Positions 26,739 through 37,343 of a stretch of 64,000 nucleotides of DNA are shown piece by piece. Position 1 is the first letter of the stretch. Each line of letters starts with the position of its first letter. The position numbers were made by a program, and so were the translations under genes. This DNA comes from Leptospira sp. 96542 (GTDB lineage Bacteria > Spirochaetota > Leptospiria > Leptospirales > Leptospiraceae), in contig JARJFC010000002.1 of assembly GCA_029310945.1 (NCBI GenBank), forward strand, positions 62,001-126,000, in the 5' to 3' direction. The notes below the pieces were generated by a model. The model worked only from the letters and a program-made list of their open reading frames with translations. It ran no database searches and was not told where the DNA came from.

Positions 26739-29651
26739 CTAACTTGCGTAATTTTCCATCGGGATACAACTACATACCAGGTTACGATCGCCGTACACAT
26801 TGTCCACTCTGCCAACACTTGGCCAAAATTTTCTTGTACGAAGCCAAGGTAGTGGGTAAGCAGCTCTTTCTCGCGAATACGAATGAGCCCATGTATCAGA
26901 AATTACCATTTCTGCTGTGTGCGGAGAATTTTTGAGCGGGTTGTCTTCTTTTGACAAAACTCCTGATTCCACATCTTTGATTTCACTTGCAATCGCTAAC
27001 ATCGAATCAATGAAGCGGTCAAGTTCTTCTTTGGATTCGGATTCGGTTGGTTCAACCATGAGGGTGCCTGGAACAGGAAAAGACATAGTTGGTGAGTGAA
27101 ATCCAAAATCTATCAAACGTTTTGCGATATCTTCCACTTCCACACCCGATGATTTTTTAAACCCTCGCATATCTAAGATACATTCGTGGGCAACTAAACC
27201 CTTGTTTCCCTTATACAAAACGGGAAATTCAGTTTCTAGTTTTTTGGCAATGTAGTTTGCGTTGAGTATAGCAATTTTAGTAGAAAATTGTAATCCATCA
27301 AATCCGAGCATCGCAATGTATGCCCAAGATATAACGATGATGGATGCAGAACCCCAAGGTGCAGAAGAGACCGCCCAATTACTGTTATTCGATCCATTTT
27401 CAACCAGGCTGTGTCCAGGTAAAAAAGGTGCCAAATGTTCGGCTACCCCGATTGGCCCAACCCCTGGACCACCACCACCATGGGGGATACAAAATGTTTT
27501 ATGTAAGTTTAGATGGCAAACATCCGCACCAATGTCGGCAGGTCTTGTGAGGCCAACTTGTGCGTTCATATTGGCACCATCCATGTAAACTTGCCCACCG
27601 TTATCATGGATGATTTGGCAAATTTCTTTGATAGAAGCTTCAAAAACTCCATGTGTAGATGGGTAGGTTACCATAAGCGCACCCAATTCGTTTTTATATG
27701 CGTTCGCTTTTTTTAGAAGGTCATCCACATCAATGTTTCCATTGGAATCACAATTCACAGCCACCACTTTAAAACCAGCCATTACAGCTGATGCAGGGTT
27801 TGTCCCGTGGGCAGAAATAGGGATAAGGCAAATATCTCTATGCATTTCATTTCTGCTCTGGTGGAAGTTGCGAATTGCCATAAGACCAGCATATTCGCCT
27901 TGCGAACCAGCGTTAGGTTGCAGTGATACTTCGGCAAAACCAGTGATTTCACATAACCATTTTTCTAGTTGGCTAAAAAGAGTACGGTATCCTTCTGTTT
28001 GGTTTTCGGGAACAAATGGATGGATATTGGAAAGTTCTGGCCAGGTGACGGGATACATTTCCGTGGAAGCATTCAGCTTCATAGTACAAGAACCAAGAGC
28101 AATCATTGATGTCGTCAAAGATAAATCTTTGGATTCTAACCTACGGATATAACGTAACATTTCTGTTTCCGTATGATAGCTGTTAAATACTGGGTGTGTG
28201 AGATAAGACGATTTACGTTCTAAAATTTCGGGTATTTTCCATTCTTCCTTTTTGGCCAAATCATCTAAAACAAAATGTAACGCTTTGTTTTCGTTAAAAA
28301 TTTCGAGTAAATCAGAAATGTCTTTGAGATTGGTTGTTTCATCAAGGGAGATACTGATGACATGACCAGAAACTTGTCGTAGGTTGATTTCTTTTTCTTC
28401 AGCATAATGAATGATCTCAGCAGAAGATATTTTAGAAAGTTCAATACGGAGTGTGTCAAAATATGGGGTGGAGTTGATTTTATACCCAAGTTTTTCAAGC
28501 CCAGTCGCAAGTAAGGTTGTCATACGGTGTACTCGGGAAGCAATTTGTTTCAACCCGTCTGGACCATGATAAACTGCATACATTGATGATAACACAGCAA
28601 GTAATACTTGTGCTGTGCAAATATTTGAAGTTGCTTTGTCACGGCGGATATGTTGTTCGCGAGTTTGTAAACTTAGCCTGTATCCGGGTTTTCCTTGGCT
28701 GTCTTTCGAAACTCCAATGAGCCTACCTGGCATATTTCGTTTGTATTCTTCTTTTGTTGCAAAAAATCCAGCATGTGGACCACCAAAACCTAGAGGCAAA
28801 CCAAAACGTTGTGTGGAACCTACAACCACATCTGCATCCATTTCGCCAGGGGATTTTAAAACAGTAAGAGCAAGTAGGTCGGAAGCGACAACAGTCTTTG
28901 CACCTACTTTGTGTAAGCTTGCAATAAATTCGCTGAAATCGTAAATCGTTCCATCAGTGGATGGGTATTGTACGATGGCTCCAAAAAAATCGTTTGAAGG
29001 TACCATCTTTTTAAAGGATCCAACAATGATATTGATTCCGAGCGGAATGGCACGTGTTCGAATTACATCCAAAGTTTGTGGGTGAACAGATTGCGAAACA
29101 AAAAATGATTTTCCTTGGGCATCATCTTTTAACGAATACAACATTGTCATTGCTTCTGCCGCCGCCGTTCCTTCGTCGAGTAACGATGCATTGGCGATTT
29201 GCATTCCTGTGAGGTCTGTGATCATCGTTTGGAAATTGATGAGAGCTTCCATTCGACCTTGGGCAATTTCTGCTTGGTAAGGGGTGTATGCTGTGTACCA
29301 ACCTGGGTTTTCCAAAATATTCCTTTGGATCACTGGTGGGGTAATACAGGAATTGTACCCCAATCCGAGGTAAGAGCGAAAAATTTTGTTTTTTGAAACA
29401 ATCTTTTTCAATTCACGTTGTAAGGCATATTCACCAATTGGTTTAGGAAGATTCAATTCTTTTGTGAGGCGGATATTGGATGGAACAGCATCATCTATGA
29501 GTGAATCTAAATCTTTGTAACCAATGGTTTTTAACATCGATTCCACTGTAGAATCTGTCACTCCGACATGGCGTCGTAAAAACGTATCACTTGGTTCTAA
29601 TGTTTCTTCATAAGGTGATTGGATGGGGAAAGATTTGGATTTTGAGCTCAC
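26739..29651 (-). CDS. gcvP: Glycine dehydrogenase (decarboxylating), P protein
   Basis: A 970-residue single-chain P protein, the usual length when the two halves are not split. The N-terminus has the expected [11 protein letters not shown] segment. The PLP lysine is in [16 protein letters not shown] near residue 715. It decarboxylates glycine and transfers the aminomethyl group to lipoylated GcvH. The start is GTG. It follows gcvH by 16 bases in the order gcvT-gcvH-gcvP. All key motifs appear intact. Confidence 0.96.
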   Translation of the reverse strand: MSSKSKSFPIQSPYEETLEPSDTFLRRHVGVTDSTVESMLKTIGYKDLDSLIDDAVPSNIRLTKELNLPKPIGEYALQRELKKIVSKNKIFRSYLGLGYNSCITPPVIQRNILENPGWYTAYTPYQAEIAQGRMEALINFQTMITDLTGMQIANASLLDEGTAAAEAMTMLYSLKDDAQGKSFFVSQSVHPQTLDVIRTRAIPLGINIIVGSFKKMVPSNDFFGAIVQYPSTDGTIYDFSEFIASLHKVGAKTVVASDLLALTVLKSPGEMDADVVVGSTQRFGLPLGFGGPHAGFFATKEEYKRNMPGRLIGVSKDSQGKPGYRLSLQTREQHIRRDKATSNICTAQVLLAVLSSMYAVYHGPDGLKQIASRVHRMTTLLATGLEKLGYKINSTPYFDTLRIELSKISSAEIIHYAEEKEINLRQVSGHVISISLDETTNLKDISDLLEIFNENKALHFVLDDLAKKEEWKIPEILERKSSYLTHPVFNSYHTETEMLRYIRRLESKDLSLTTSMIALGSCTMKLNASTEMYPVTWPELSNIHPFVPENQTEGYRTLFSQLEKWLCEITGFAEVSLQPNAGSQGEYAGLMAIRNFHQSRNEMHRDICLIPISAHGTNPASAVMAGFKVVAVNCDSNGNIDVDDLLKKANAYKNELGALMVTYPSTHGVFEASIKEICQIIHDNGGQVYMDGANMNAQVGLTRPADIGADVCHLNLHKTFCIPHGGGGPGVGPIGVAEHLAPFLPGHSLVENGSNNSNWAVSSAPWGSASIIVISWAYIAMLGFDGLQFSTKIAILNANYIAKKLETEFPVLYKGNKGLVAHECILDMRGFKKSSGVEVEDIAKRLIDFGFHSPTMSFPVPGTLMVEPTESESKEELDRFIDSMLAIASEIKDVESGVLSKEDNPLKNSPHTAEMVISDTWAHSYSRERAAYPLPWLRTRKFWPSVGRVDNVYGDRNLVCSCIPMENYAS

Positions 29652-29667
29652 AGACGAAAAATTCCTA

Positions 29668-30060
29668 TTAATCTAATTTTGAAACGTATTCTTTGTATTG
29701 GGACACATTGAGGAGAGAAGAAAGCTCATTTGTTTGGATGTTTTTTAGTTTTACCATCCAAGTAACAAACGGTTCTGCATTGACTGCTGCAGGGTTCGAA
29801 CCTAAACTTCCGTTGGTTTCAACCACCTCACCAGAAATAGGTGAATATAAATCTTCTGCTGCTTTGACCGATTCGATGGTTCCCAAACTATCATTTTTAG
29901 AAATTTGTTTTCCAACTTTTGGTAAATCGATGAATACGATATCACCCAATGCATTTTGGGCGAAGTCAGTAATTCCAATGAGAGCAATGTCCCCTTCAAT
30001 TTTTACCCATTCGTGTTTTTCTGTGTAATAGTATCCGTCTTGTGCTTCTGTAACTGCCAT
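29668..30060 (-). CDS. gcvH: Glycine cleavage system H protein
   Basis: A 130-residue lipoyl carrier. The conserved opening [20 protein letters not shown] and the lipoylation site [12 protein letters not shown], with Lys66, are intact, as is the C-terminal [10 protein letters not shown] segment. It shuttles the aminomethyl intermediate among P, T and L proteins in the cytoplasm. AAGGGG six bases before the ATG at 30060 decides the start over an in-frame TTG two codons earlier. It is the middle gene of the gcv operon. Confidence 0.95.
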   Translation of the reverse strand: MAVTEAQDGYYYTEKHEWVKIEGDIALIGITDFAQNALGDIVFIDLPKVGKQISKNDSLGTIESVKAAEDLYSPISGEVVETNGSLGSNPAAVNAEPFVTWMVKLKNIQTNELSSLLNVSQYKEYVSKLD

Positions 30061-30086
30061 AAACAACCCCTTCGTTTTTTGGTGAC

Positions 30087-31199
30087 CTATCGATTGGTGC
30101 GAACACTGCCTTTGATAAAGGCTCCTGTCTCCACTTTTGCCAATTTCTTCTGCCCTCGTATCTCCACAAATATTTCCGTTTGGTTTTTAGTGAATTCGAT
30201 TTCAAGCATGGCCAAACCCAACGATTCTTTTCTGGACGGAGAGTGGGTTCCTGAAGTGGATTTGCCAATTTCTTTGCCTTCTGCCGAAAAAATGGGGAAA
30301 TTTTCTCGCAAAACCCCTGGCTCCAAGAGGCGGATCCCAACGATTTTTTGGGGGGTACCTTGTTTTTTATGGTTTTGGACAGTTTCATAGCCCAAATAGG
30401 GAGTGGATTTTTCTTTGACGATGAATCCGATTCCTGATTCCACCGGTGTCCAATCTTTAGAAAGTTCGTGACCATAGAGTGGGTATTTTGCTTCGAGTCG
30501 GAGAGTGTCTCGTGCCCCAAGCCCCACAGCAACCAGCCCGTCTTCCGCGCCGATTGTTAAAAGATCCTTCCAAAGTTTTGGACCGAGGACATTGGATGTA
30601 TAAATTTCAAATCCATCCTCACCCGTATAACCAGTGCGAGATACGATGATCATTTCACCTTCCCAAACTATTTCCTCAAAATGATAATAAAGTATTCCAT
30701 CTAATCCACGTTTTAAATATTTTTCTAAGATGGTGTTGGCATTTGGTCCTTGCAAAGCGATTTGGTGCCAATCTTTGCTATCATTAGACACAGTTATGTT
30801 TCCTTTCACATATTTTTTTATATGTTCAGTGACTGCTTCATAATTGGATGCATTGGAACAAATCATGTACTTTGATTCGGAAAATTTATAGATAGTGATG
30901 TCATCTACAAGCCCACCGCTTTCATTCATGACTGCATTGTATTGGACTTGTCCGTTTTTTAATGACGAAACGGCATTACATGTGACTTGTTCTAAAAAAA
31001 TTAAAACATCTTTTGGATCACCTGATACAAAAATCTCTCCCATATGAGAAACATCGAAGAGACCAGCATGGGATCTTGTTTGTAAATGTTCTTGGATGAT
31101 ACCTGTGTATTGGACGGGCATATCCCACCCACCAAAGGGAACCATTTTGGCTCCCATCTCTTTATGAATTGAATGCAAAGGGGTTTGTTTTAATTCCAC
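30087..31199 (-). CDS. gcvT: Glycine cleavage system aminomethyltransferase, T protein
   Basis: A 370-residue protein of normal GcvT length. The N-terminus ([24 protein letters not shown]) and the [22 protein letters not shown] folate-binding region are characteristic. It transfers the methylene group from GcvH to tetrahydrofolate and releases ammonia. The start appears to be GTG. It is the first gene of the operon and is divergent from an oxidoreductase gene, with only a few dozen bases between starts, and no glycine riboswitch is visible there. Confidence 0.95.
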   Translation of the reverse strand: MELKQTPLHSIHKEMGAKMVPFGGWDMPVQYTGIIQEHLQTRSHAGLFDVSHMGEIFVSGDPKDVLIFLEQVTCNAVSSLKNGQVQYNAVMNESGGLVDDITIYKFSESKYMICSNASNYEAVTEHIKKYVKGNITVSNDSKDWHQIALQGPNANTILEKYLKRGLDGILYYHFEEIVWEGEMIIVSRTGYTGEDGFEIYTSNVLGPKLWKDLLTIGAEDGLVAVGLGARDTLRLEAKYPLYGHELSKDWTPVESGIGFIVKEKSTPYLGYETVQNHKKQGTPQKIVGIRLLEPGVLRENFPIFSAEGKEIGKSTSGTHSPSRKESLGLAMLEIEFTKNQTEIFVEIRGQKKLAKVETGAFIKGSVRTNR

Positions 31200-31265
31200 G
31201 ACTGACTCTTGGAACCATGGAAATATCTTTTCATAGTTATGGAATTGAATTTTTTTAGAAAAACT

Positions 31266-32285
31266 ATGTTAAGAGAAGTTTACCGCATCGATCATCCTGG
31301 TTCCATTCGGAATCTGATTCGTAAATCTGAGACCTTAGAAGAACCAATGGAAGGAGAAGTGACTGTGGAAGTGAGAGCCATCGGTTTGAATTTTGCCGAT
31401 GTGTTTTCTGTCTATGGATTGTATTCTGCCACACCCAAAGAAAGTTTCATTCCAGGCCTTGAATTTGCGGGAAATATCGTAAAAATAGGCAAAAACATTG
31501 AGAATTTTAAGGTGGGAGATCCAGTTTTCGGTGTCACAAGGTTTGGTGCCTACACCACCAATTTGAATGTTTCCGTTAAAACAATCTTTCCATTAACCAA
31601 TGATTGGGATTATAAAATGGGTGCTGCCTTTCCTGTCCAAGCCCTCACTGCATACTACGCACTCCATCCTTTGGGGCAATTGAAAGACAACAATACAGTG
31701 TTAGTACACAGTGCAGCGGGTGGAGTGGGGATCATGGCCGCAAAGATTGCAAAGAAAAAAAATGTTTTTCTCATCGGACTTGTTGGCAATGAATCAAAAT
31801 TTTCTGTTTTGAAAGATGTAGGTTATGACGTTTGTATCGTTCGATCACCAAGGTTTAAAGAAGAGATGAAAGATATTCTTATGCAAAAAAAATTAAATTT
31901 AGTCTTAGAATGTTTGGGAGGTGGTTATTTTCAGGACAGTTATGATCTTTTGGCACCCACTGGTAGACTTGTTACCTATGGAAGTGCGAACTTCACACCA
32001 TCACATTCTTACAGAAATTGGTTTCAACTTGCAATAAAATACCTTACAAGACCAAAAATTGATCCATTGCAGATGATTTCAGACAATAAATCAGTGATGG
32101 GATTCAATTTAATATGGCTTTGGAATGAAATTGATGAATTAAAAAATCATTTTTCATCTTTGATGGAACTTTCATTGCCACCACAAAGGATTGGAAATGA
32201 ATTTTCTTTTGAAAACATACATGATGCACTCTATACTTTCCAAGAAGGACATACGATTGGAAAAATTGTTATCAATGTACCGTAG
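31266..32285 (+). CDS. Zinc-type alcohol dehydrogenase family / quinone oxidoreductase-like MDR protein
   Basis: About 339 residues of the medium-chain reductase superfamily. The GroES-like N-terminus has [21 protein letters not shown] and [13 protein letters not shown]. The nucleotide motif is [14 protein letters not shown]. The structural and catalytic zinc ligands are absent, which fits quinone oxidoreductase or VAT-1-like NADPH enzymes. I favour the ATG at 31266 ([13 protein letters not shown]), where homologous sequence begins; earlier ATG and TTG codons at 31239 and 31209 extend it. The substrate is unknown. Confidence 0.82.
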   Translation: MLREVYRIDHPGSIRNLIRKSETLEEPMEGEVTVEVRAIGLNFADVFSVYGLYSATPKESFIPGLEFAGNIVKIGKNIENFKVGDPVFGVTRFGAYTTNLNVSVKTIFPLTNDWDYKMGAAFPVQALTAYYALHPLGQLKDNNTVLVHSAAGGVGIMAAKIAKKKNVFLIGLVGNESKFSVLKDVGYDVCIVRSPRFKEEMKDILMQKKLNLVLECLGGGYFQDSYDLLAPTGRLVTYGSANFTPSHSYRNWFQLAIKYLTRPKIDPLQMISDNKSVMGFNLIWLWNEIDELKNHFSSLMELSLPPQRIGNEFSFENIHDALYTFQEGHTIGKIVINVP

Positions 32286-32442
32286 AATATGTATTAGTCT
32301 GTTTTTTTATTTAAATAAAATTTCTTCTAAAAAATAAAATTTCTTTACATTAAAATTGATATGATTTAATTATGTCGTATCAATTCACTTACTGTATGCC
32401 AAGGCAGCGGTGATTTGAAATCAAAAGATAAGGACGATCACA
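32286..32442. other. AT-rich leader with inverted repeat before the Lys/Ala peptide gene
   Basis: This AT-rich gap carries an inverted repeat, ATTGATA at 32355-32361 and TATCAAT at 32378-32384. It may be the regulatory region of the following small gene. No further ORF or RNA gene is visible. Confidence 0.3.
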
Positions 32443-32517
32443 ATGGTTGCTAAAAAGAAAGCCGCAAAAAAGAAAGCCGCTAAGAAAAAAGCTGCAAAGA
32501 AAAAAGCTAAGAAATAA
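32443..32517 (+). CDS. 24-residue Lys/Ala-rich histone-H1-like peptide
   Basis: The ATG at 32443 is preceded by AAGGA about ten bases upstream. It encodes MVAKKKAAKKK and then further AAKKK repeats up to the TAA. Every residue after Val2 is Lys or Ala, a composition seen in histone-H1 tails and bacterial Hc1/HU tails, which bind DNA or RNA without a fold. A strong terminator follows at 32564, so this looks like an independent transcript. Its usage of both AAA/AAG and several Ala codons argues for selection on the protein rather than simple slippage. It is too short for routine gene calling. DNA condensation is the inferred role. Confidence 0.6.
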   Translation: MVAKKKAAKKKAAKKKAAKKKAKK

Positions 32518-32563
32518 GCTTAGCCTAGATTCTTTCTCCGAAAGTTCGGAGTAAGACTGTGTG

Positions 32564-32590
32564 AACCCGCAAGACCTGCGGGTTTTTTCA
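32564..32590 (+). terminator. Intrinsic terminator after the Lys/Ala peptide gene
   Basis: A perfect 8-bp stem AACCCGCA/TGCGGGTT with a 5-base loop is followed by a T run. A second small hairpin (CTCCGAA/TTCGGAG) precedes it near 32536-32551. Confidence 0.8.
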
Positions 32591-32606
32591 TTTTAGGGCA
32601 CTCATT

Positions 32607-33188
32607 TTAAGCAATTGCCCTTGTAAAACCCCTTCTTGTTGGTAAAAAACCTAATTTTTTATCTGAATTTAGCCTTTCAATGCCTATGAATTGGAAATGA
32701 CCCTTCTTATTGATGGAATCAAAGAGAGATTTTAACAATGAATCCATATTTGGATGGATGACATTCTTATATTCTTTCTTTGCGTTCTCTTTGTTCCAAA
32801 TTTCAAGATGATCAGAGTCTGGAAGTTTGAGTATCAAACTGGAAAGATCATAACGTTTCATTTGTACATGGCATAATTCTTCAAACCCAAACTCAGTGAT
32901 GGCGTTAAAATCGAAGAATACAAGCAAATAGAGGATGTTTGTGGGTTCAACCCTTCCATTTTCATCAGAAAATCTTTGTAAGCCATCCAAAACAACGTAA
33001 TGAAGATTTTTACTTTGGATCCAAAGTTTTTGATCTTCATGTCGTTTTAAATTTACTTCTTCTGAAAATCTTTTTTGGAATACAGTAGAGAGGAAAAAAC
33101 CGGTCGAATCTTTCCGTTCTTCAAAGATTCTTTCCATCGTGAAGGATTCAAACTCTAAGTTGAAATATTTTGTGTACGTCTCTGCCAT
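32607..33188 (-). CDS. Hypothetical protein
   Basis: A 193-residue soluble protein without a signal peptide, membrane segment or family I recognise. It is rich in charged and aromatic residues, with a central hydrophobic strand run (NILYLLVFFDFNAITEFGFE at about 84-103) followed by a helical C-terminus ending GFLPTRRGFTRAIA. Its ATG start is clear, with no strong ribosome site. It lies alone between the histone-like peptide and the SUFU-domain gene. It may be lineage-specific. Confidence 0.55.
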   Translation of the reverse strand: MAETYTKYFNLEFESFTMERIFEERKDSTGFFLSTVFQKRFSEEVNLKRHEDQKLWIQSKNLHYVVLDGLQRFSDENGRVEPTNILYLLVFFDFNAITEFGFEELCHVQMKRYDLSSLILKLPDSDHLEIWNKENAKKEYKNVIHPNMDSLLKSLFDSINKKGHFQFIGIERLNSDKKLGFLPTRRGFTRAIA

Positions 33189-33246
33189 ATCACTAAGAGT
33201 AACGGACAGATTTTTCTAAGAGAGTTGGATTTTTTTTATAAATTTT

Positions 33247-34389
33247 TTAAAATTCTAACATTCTACGTTCGGAATCATGGAAAAAACTAAATCCTTCTGC
33301 CTTCCAAGTATCCCAAAACTTTTGTGAACCTTCACGCATAAAACAAATTCTTTCTTCGGTGGAAATTGGTGTGAGGATTAAAAAATTTGCTCGTTTCCCA
33401 TTTTCAGTGATGAGGCCATTTAAATTCGGTAAAAGATCGGTGGATCCTTGGGCGATTTCTTCTGTGACATTGCGAAACACAAACCAACTAAAATCTAAGT
33501 ACAATTGGTTCGGATCTTTTCGTGGATTCTGAATTGTGTGTGAATGGCCAAACCAAATACCAGTGTTCCAAGGAAATTTTACCATTTCACCCAATACATG
33601 CTGGATCCATGTTTCGGATTTATCTTCTAAATTAGGATCCAATTTGATAGCGAACAAGAGTTCAATGCGTGCAAAATTTTCAAAATCTTTGTGATACAAT
33701 TCTACAGAAGGTTGGTTTTGTACACTCATCCCAATGGTCACAAAAACTTTGGTGTTCGGAAATTCTTTTGGATAAAACGAAGCAATTCCAAGAGAAGGAT
33801 ACTTTCCGCCATCAGCAGACCAATACTTATCGTGTTTTCCCAATTTTGATTCTAAAAAATCCAACCTAAGAGATTGTGCTTTTTTCCAATGGTCTTTGGC
33901 CGAAGTGTTTTCCCAAAATTTTCGACTGAGTTTCACTCTTTCAGCAATGACTCCATTGTCTGGGTCACCCAAAGGAGATGCGGCGATTGCATTTTCTTTG
34001 GCTTCTTTGGAATAACCATGTACATCCTTGATGCCCGACCAAGAAGGTAAATACGCATAAAGCTCTTCATTGACAAAAAGAGCAACAGCATCTCCTTCTT
34101 CGGACCAAATGAAATGGATTTCTTCTTCCGTGAGAGAAGGTAGAGCTTTTGGATTCACAACTTCACTCACTGTGAGGACGGGAGCTAGCCCCAAATCAAA
34201 ATCGTCTGGGTTGCGTTCTGCGGGCGCATCGATTAGATTTCGAATCCAGAGTGTTTTCATTTTCCACTCGGGATTGTTATGTGATTGTAAATAAAGATAA
34301 ATGGTTCTTCCATCATCTTCTAAAAAAGCAGTGAAGGAACCGTAAGGATTTGCCTCTTGGTAGAGGACTTTAGGGATGTTTTCAGCCAT
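33247..34389 (-). CDS. Suppressor-of-fused (SUFU) domain protein
   Basis: A 380-residue protein. The second half resembles bacterial SUFU-domain proteins: an FVTIGMSVQNQP strand, RIELLFAIKLDP, a WIQHVLGEMVKFPWNTGIWFGHSHTI stretch, and FLILTPISTEERICFM toward the C-terminus. The N-terminal half (about 1-150) is a separate beta-rich module. Bacterial SUFU proteins often serve as immunity proteins to polymorphic toxins, but many are orphan. Its ATG overlaps the stop of the 78-residue gene upstream by one base (TAATG), so the two are coupled. Confidence 0.6.
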   Translation of the reverse strand: MAENIPKVLYQEANPYGSFTAFLEDDGRTIYLYLQSHNNPEWKMKTLWIRNLIDAPAERNPDDFDLGLAPVLTVSEVVNPKALPSLTEEEIHFIWSEEGDAVALFVNEELYAYLPSWSGIKDVHGYSKEAKENAIAASPLGDPDNGVIAERVKLSRKFWENTSAKDHWKKAQSLRLDFLESKLGKHDKYWSADGGKYPSLGIASFYPKEFPNTKVFVTIGMSVQNQPSVELYHKDFENFARIELLFAIKLDPNLEDKSETWIQHVLGEMVKFPWNTGIWFGHSHTIQNPRKDPNQLYLDFSWFVFRNVTEEIAQGSTDLLPNLNGLITENGKRANFLILTPISTEERICFMREGSQKFWDTWKAEGFSFFHDSERRMLEF

Positions 34390-34625
34390 TAAAATTTATG
34401 AGGTACGATTCTTTCTTTGAATTTTGCAAGTAAGTCGGCTATGGTTTTGTCCATACCTTCTTCAAAATAAATATCAGGAAAATAGGCAGATGCATTGCGC
34501 AGACCAATGAGTTCAGGTTCATTCCATTTACGATACTGCTTGAGAGATTCCCAAACTGCCTTATCGGGTTCGGTATTTCCTTTTTTTGCATCGATGAATG
34601 TTTGTACTGTCTTTGTGGGTGTCAT
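34389..34625 (-). CDS. Hypothetical 78-residue protein coupled to the SUFU gene
   Basis: A small soluble helical protein (segments TVQTFIDAKKGN and KTIADLLAKFKERI) that I do not recognise. Its stop overlaps the SUFU gene start by one base, implying co-translation. No signal peptide, cysteine or metal motif is present. By position it may be a partner of the SUFU-domain protein, but that is speculative. Confidence 0.5.
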   Translation of the reverse strand: MTPTKTVQTFIDAKKGNTEPDKAVWESLKQYRKWNEPELIGLRNASAYFPDIYFEEGMDKTIADLLAKFKERIVPHKF

Positions 34626-34768
34626 TCTAAAGAATAGAATTTTTGTAAGCGAGACGAAATCCAGCTAAATTTTCTATCTTCACTTAGAAAACGTTCCAAA
34701 AATTTTTGTAGGATTTGCCAAAATTCTATTTTATCTACTATGGTATTTTGTAAGCCTATCAAATCTCT

Positions 34769-35383
34769 ATGGATTTATTTGGACAAAATCAAAATTCCAA
34801 TTTGTTACCATCAGATGGATTGGTTCTGTATTTTGGGAAGGTATTGAATCCAGAACGTAGACAATTTTATTTTGAGAATTTATTACAAAACATCCAATGG
34901 CAAAACGATGAAGCAATTTTTTTTGGAAAGACCATCACCACAAAACGCAAAGTAGCCTGGTATGGAGATCATCATTTTTCTTATACATATTCTGGATCCA
35001 CAAAACAAGCATTACCGTGGACAAAGGATTTGTTGGATTTAAAAAAAATCATCGAAGGCGCAGCTGAAGAAACATTCAATTCTTGTTTACTCAATTTATA
35101 CCATTCGGGAGATGAAGGAATGGCCTGGCACAGTGATAATGAAGTTGCACTTAAAAAAGAAGGAACCATTGCCTCGCTCAGCCTAGGCGCAGAACGTTAT
35201 TTTATGTTTCGTAAAAAAGATTCGAAAGAAACCATTTCAATTCTTTTGGAATCTGGTAGTTTGCTTTTAATGAAGGGAAAAACACAAATGTTTTGGAACC
35301 ACTCTTTACCAAAATCCAAAAAGATCACCAAACCTCGAATCAATCTCACCTTTCGGCAATACATTCCAACGAAAATAAACTAA
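34769..35383 (+). CDS. AlkB-like 2-oxoglutarate/Fe(II) dioxygenase
   Basis: A 204-residue protein with the full AlkB catalytic set. His121 and Asp123 (GMAWHSDNE) and His178 (MFWNHSLPK) bind iron, and Arg190 and Arg196 (KPRINLTFR) bind 2-oxoglutarate and substrate. A nucleotide-flip loop KVAWYGDHHFSYTYSG is at 61-76. The layout matches ALKBH2-like bacterial enzymes that remove alkyl damage (1-methyladenine, 3-methylcytosine) from DNA. It is a single gene with a downstream terminator and no Ada-type regulator alongside. Confidence 0.9.
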   Translation: MDLFGQNQNSNLLPSDGLVLYFGKVLNPERRQFYFENLLQNIQWQNDEAIFFGKTITTKRKVAWYGDHHFSYTYSGSTKQALPWTKDLLDLKKIIEGAAEETFNSCLLNLYHSGDEGMAWHSDNEVALKKEGTIASLSLGAERYFMFRKKDSKETISILLESGSLLLMKGKTQMFWNHSLPKSKKITKPRINLTFRQYIPTKIN

Positions 35384-35397
35384 GACATTGAAATATG

Positions 35398-35418
35398 AGA
35401 TAGATTTTTCTATCTTTT
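35398..35418 (+). terminator. Intrinsic terminator after the AlkB-like gene
   Basis: A 7-bp stem AGATAGA/TCTATCT with a 4-base loop, then a T run. It is AT-rich, so relatively weak. Confidence 0.5.
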
Positions 35419-35427
35419 AAAAATATT

Positions 35428-36018
35428 TTATTTTATAAAATTCTGATCTTTCAGTAAATTTCGGATTTTTTCATCGTCCCAATCTTTCATGTTTTTGATT
35501 GCCTCGAATGGTTTTGATTTGAACCCAAGGAGGTGGGCAAAGGCAATTTCTGTTTTTGTGCCTTTTTGTTTCATATCAATCAAATTTTGTCTAAAATCTT
35601 CATTGGCCAAATTCAGAATCTTGGCTTCCACCATCATATGGATCCAAGCTGTTTGTTGGGTCGGATCTTTTTTTTGTCCAAAAATTTCATATCGAAATTT
35701 CGGTGTATGAAACCTAACAAGGATGGTGTTTTCATTTTCTATGTTTTTTTCTTCCGTATGGAAACCACTCATGAATCGGAACTTCGCATAGCAGATCTTA
35801 ATTAAATGTACGGGCAAATTGAATTGAACCAGAATGTCCACATCACTTTTTGTTGTGTCAATGCCAAGGGGAATGGTTCCCGCAACCAGGGGTTTGAAAC
35901 CATGAAGGCCTTTTAGGATTTTCCATTCTTCCAGGTCGCTAAATAATTTTTGCTGTGTGGGATTTCCCATTTGTAGGTATTGGGTCGCTAAATAGGGGTT
36001 ACTTTCTATCTCTGTCAT
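35428..36018 (-). CDS. DUF4269 domain protein
   Basis: A 196-residue protein with the DUF4269 core PLVAGTIPLGIDTTKSDVDI (about 50-69), whose D-x-D resembles a minimal nucleotidyltransferase. A YEIFGQKKDPTQQTAWIHM motif follows downstream. Its function is unassigned. I chose the ATG at 36018 rather than the far upstream start at 36120, because the 34 additional residues would be encoded by a GC-rich repeat and look unlike protein. No strong ribosome site is visible. Confidence 0.72.
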   Translation of the reverse strand: MTEIESNPYLATQYLQMGNPTQQKLFSDLEEWKILKGLHGFKPLVAGTIPLGIDTTKSDVDILVQFNLPVHLIKICYAKFRFMSGFHTEEKNIENENTILVRFHTPKFRYEIFGQKKDPTQQTAWIHMMVEAKILNLANEDFRQNLIDMKQKGTKTEIAFAHLLGFKSKPFEAIKNMKDWDDEKIRNLLKDQNFIK

Positions 36019-36044
36019 GATTATGTCACTTGAGCCCCATCTTG

Positions 36045-36100
36045 CCCCCGCCCTGATTTGGGTGGTGGAGGTGGGCTCGTGGGCCTTTCCCTCCCGAACA
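36045..36100. repeat. GC-rich intergenic repeat element, copy 2
   Basis: CCCCCGCCCTGATTTGGG begins at 36045 and continues as a GC-rich stretch to CCCTCCCGAA. The core matches the block at 26246, with one C/T change, and CCCTCCCGAA is the reverse complement of a segment in copy 1. It sits directly upstream of the DUF4269 gene. Confidence 0.5.
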
Positions 36101-36204
36101 TCTACCATAAACCCGTTCATTTGTCATTTGTGATTCGTAAACCCAACGAAATTTATTTCAATAAGTTCGTATTTCTGCCGATTCCAGTGATTTGAACTTT
36201 GTTT

Positions 36205-37257
36205 CTAAATCAAACCCATGGTTTCCATTTGTTCGATATGCTCTGTGAATGTTTCGACTAATGGACGATAGGTTAAGCCGAGATCTTTTTTGCTATAGGA
36301 ATTGTCCAATTGGAAAGGAATACCAACATTTTTTGAACTATGTTCCCAACTTAGCCCAAAAAATGGACCAATCAAATACAGTAAAAACTTAGGCAAACTG
36401 GATTTCGGAAGTGGGTATTTTTTTCCAAACTTGGGTCTTAGCATATTCGCAACTTCTAACATCGGTAATACTGCTGCAGATGTGATATGCCTTCCCTTAG
36501 CCGTGGGTGTGAGCCCTGCCAGGATATGCGCTTTTGCAACATCACGCACATCGACAAACCCGATTGTGGTACTCGGAACTCCTGTTCGAAATTTTCCATT
36601 CACCATGGATCGCATAAAGTCTACACTGGTTCCATCAATTCGTTTTGACAACGAAGGACCCATCACAAAGGAAGGATTGATCACAACCAGATCCCATTGT
36701 TTTTGTTTTTTTTGGATTTCCCAAGCTTCTCTTTCTGCTAAAGTTTTTGAATAAGGATACGGTTGGTGTTTTAGATTGCTCGTAGTGTTCCAGTGTTCTT
36801 CTGTGAAGGTGCGATTGGGAACCATATCTGCATCGATGTTGTCTCCATGAATAGCAGCAACACTGGATGTTAGAACAATTCGCTTAACGCTCGCTATGTT
36901 ATTTGCAGAATTAAAAACATTTCTCGTCCCTTGAAGAGCTGGGTCCACCAATTGTTTTTGCGGATCCTTGATTCCAGCAATAAAGAACGGTGAGGCAGTA
37001 TGGATCACTAATTCACATGAATCCATTGGTTTATCAAAACTTCCATCTGTTAAAAGATCTGCGGCAAAAAACTGCAATTGGTGGGGATATAGGTTTTGAA
37101 GTTCCAAAAGATGCTCCATTTTGGAAACATCCTCCAAACTCCGAACAGTTGTTCGGACAGAATGGCCATCATCTAAGAGATATTTAATGATCCAGGAAGC
37201 TATATAACCCGTGCCTCCAGTGACGAGGATAGGGGATTTTTTATTGATTTTTGCCAT
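36205..37257 (-). CDS. NAD(P)-dependent epimerase/dehydratase-family reductase
   Basis: A 350-residue extended SDR. The nucleotide motif [11 protein letters not shown] is near residue 10 and an SSVAAIHG segment contains the catalytic Ser. [13 protein letters not shown] carries the Tyr-x-x-x-Lys pair. The layout resembles dihydroflavonol-4-reductase and 3-beta-HSD-like enzymes, which reduce aldehydes or ketones on various compounds. The start ATG is plain, with no Shine-Dalgarno site. It stands alone, without pathway neighbours, so the substrate is open. Confidence 0.86.
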   Translation of the reverse strand: MAKINKKSPILVTGGTGYIASWIIKYLLDDGHSVRTTVRSLEDVSKMEHLLELQNLYPHQLQFFAADLLTDGSFDKPMDSCELVIHTASPFFIAGIKDPQKQLVDPALQGTRNVFNSANNIASVKRIVLTSSVAAIHGDNIDADMVPNRTFTEEHWNTTSNLKHQPYPYSKTLAEREAWEIQKKQKQWDLVVINPSFVMGPSLSKRIDGTSVDFMRSMVNGKFRTGVPSTTIGFVDVRDVAKAHILAGLTPTAKGRHITSAAVLPMLEVANMLRPKFGKKYPLPKSSLPKFLLYLIGPFFGLSWEHSSKNVGIPFQLDNSYSKKDLGLTYRPLVETFTEHIEQMETMGLI

Positions 37258-37343
37258 GTTTAGAGATTAGACAACGCCTACCAATGTCTAACCAAAAAAT
37301 TCGAAAATATTTGCCGATTTACAAAAAAGGAAATAAATTATTT

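Noticed and set aside
31200..31265. Glycine riboswitch upstream of gcvT
   Set aside because: Only a few dozen bases separate gcvT from the divergent gene and no riboswitch-like structure is visible.
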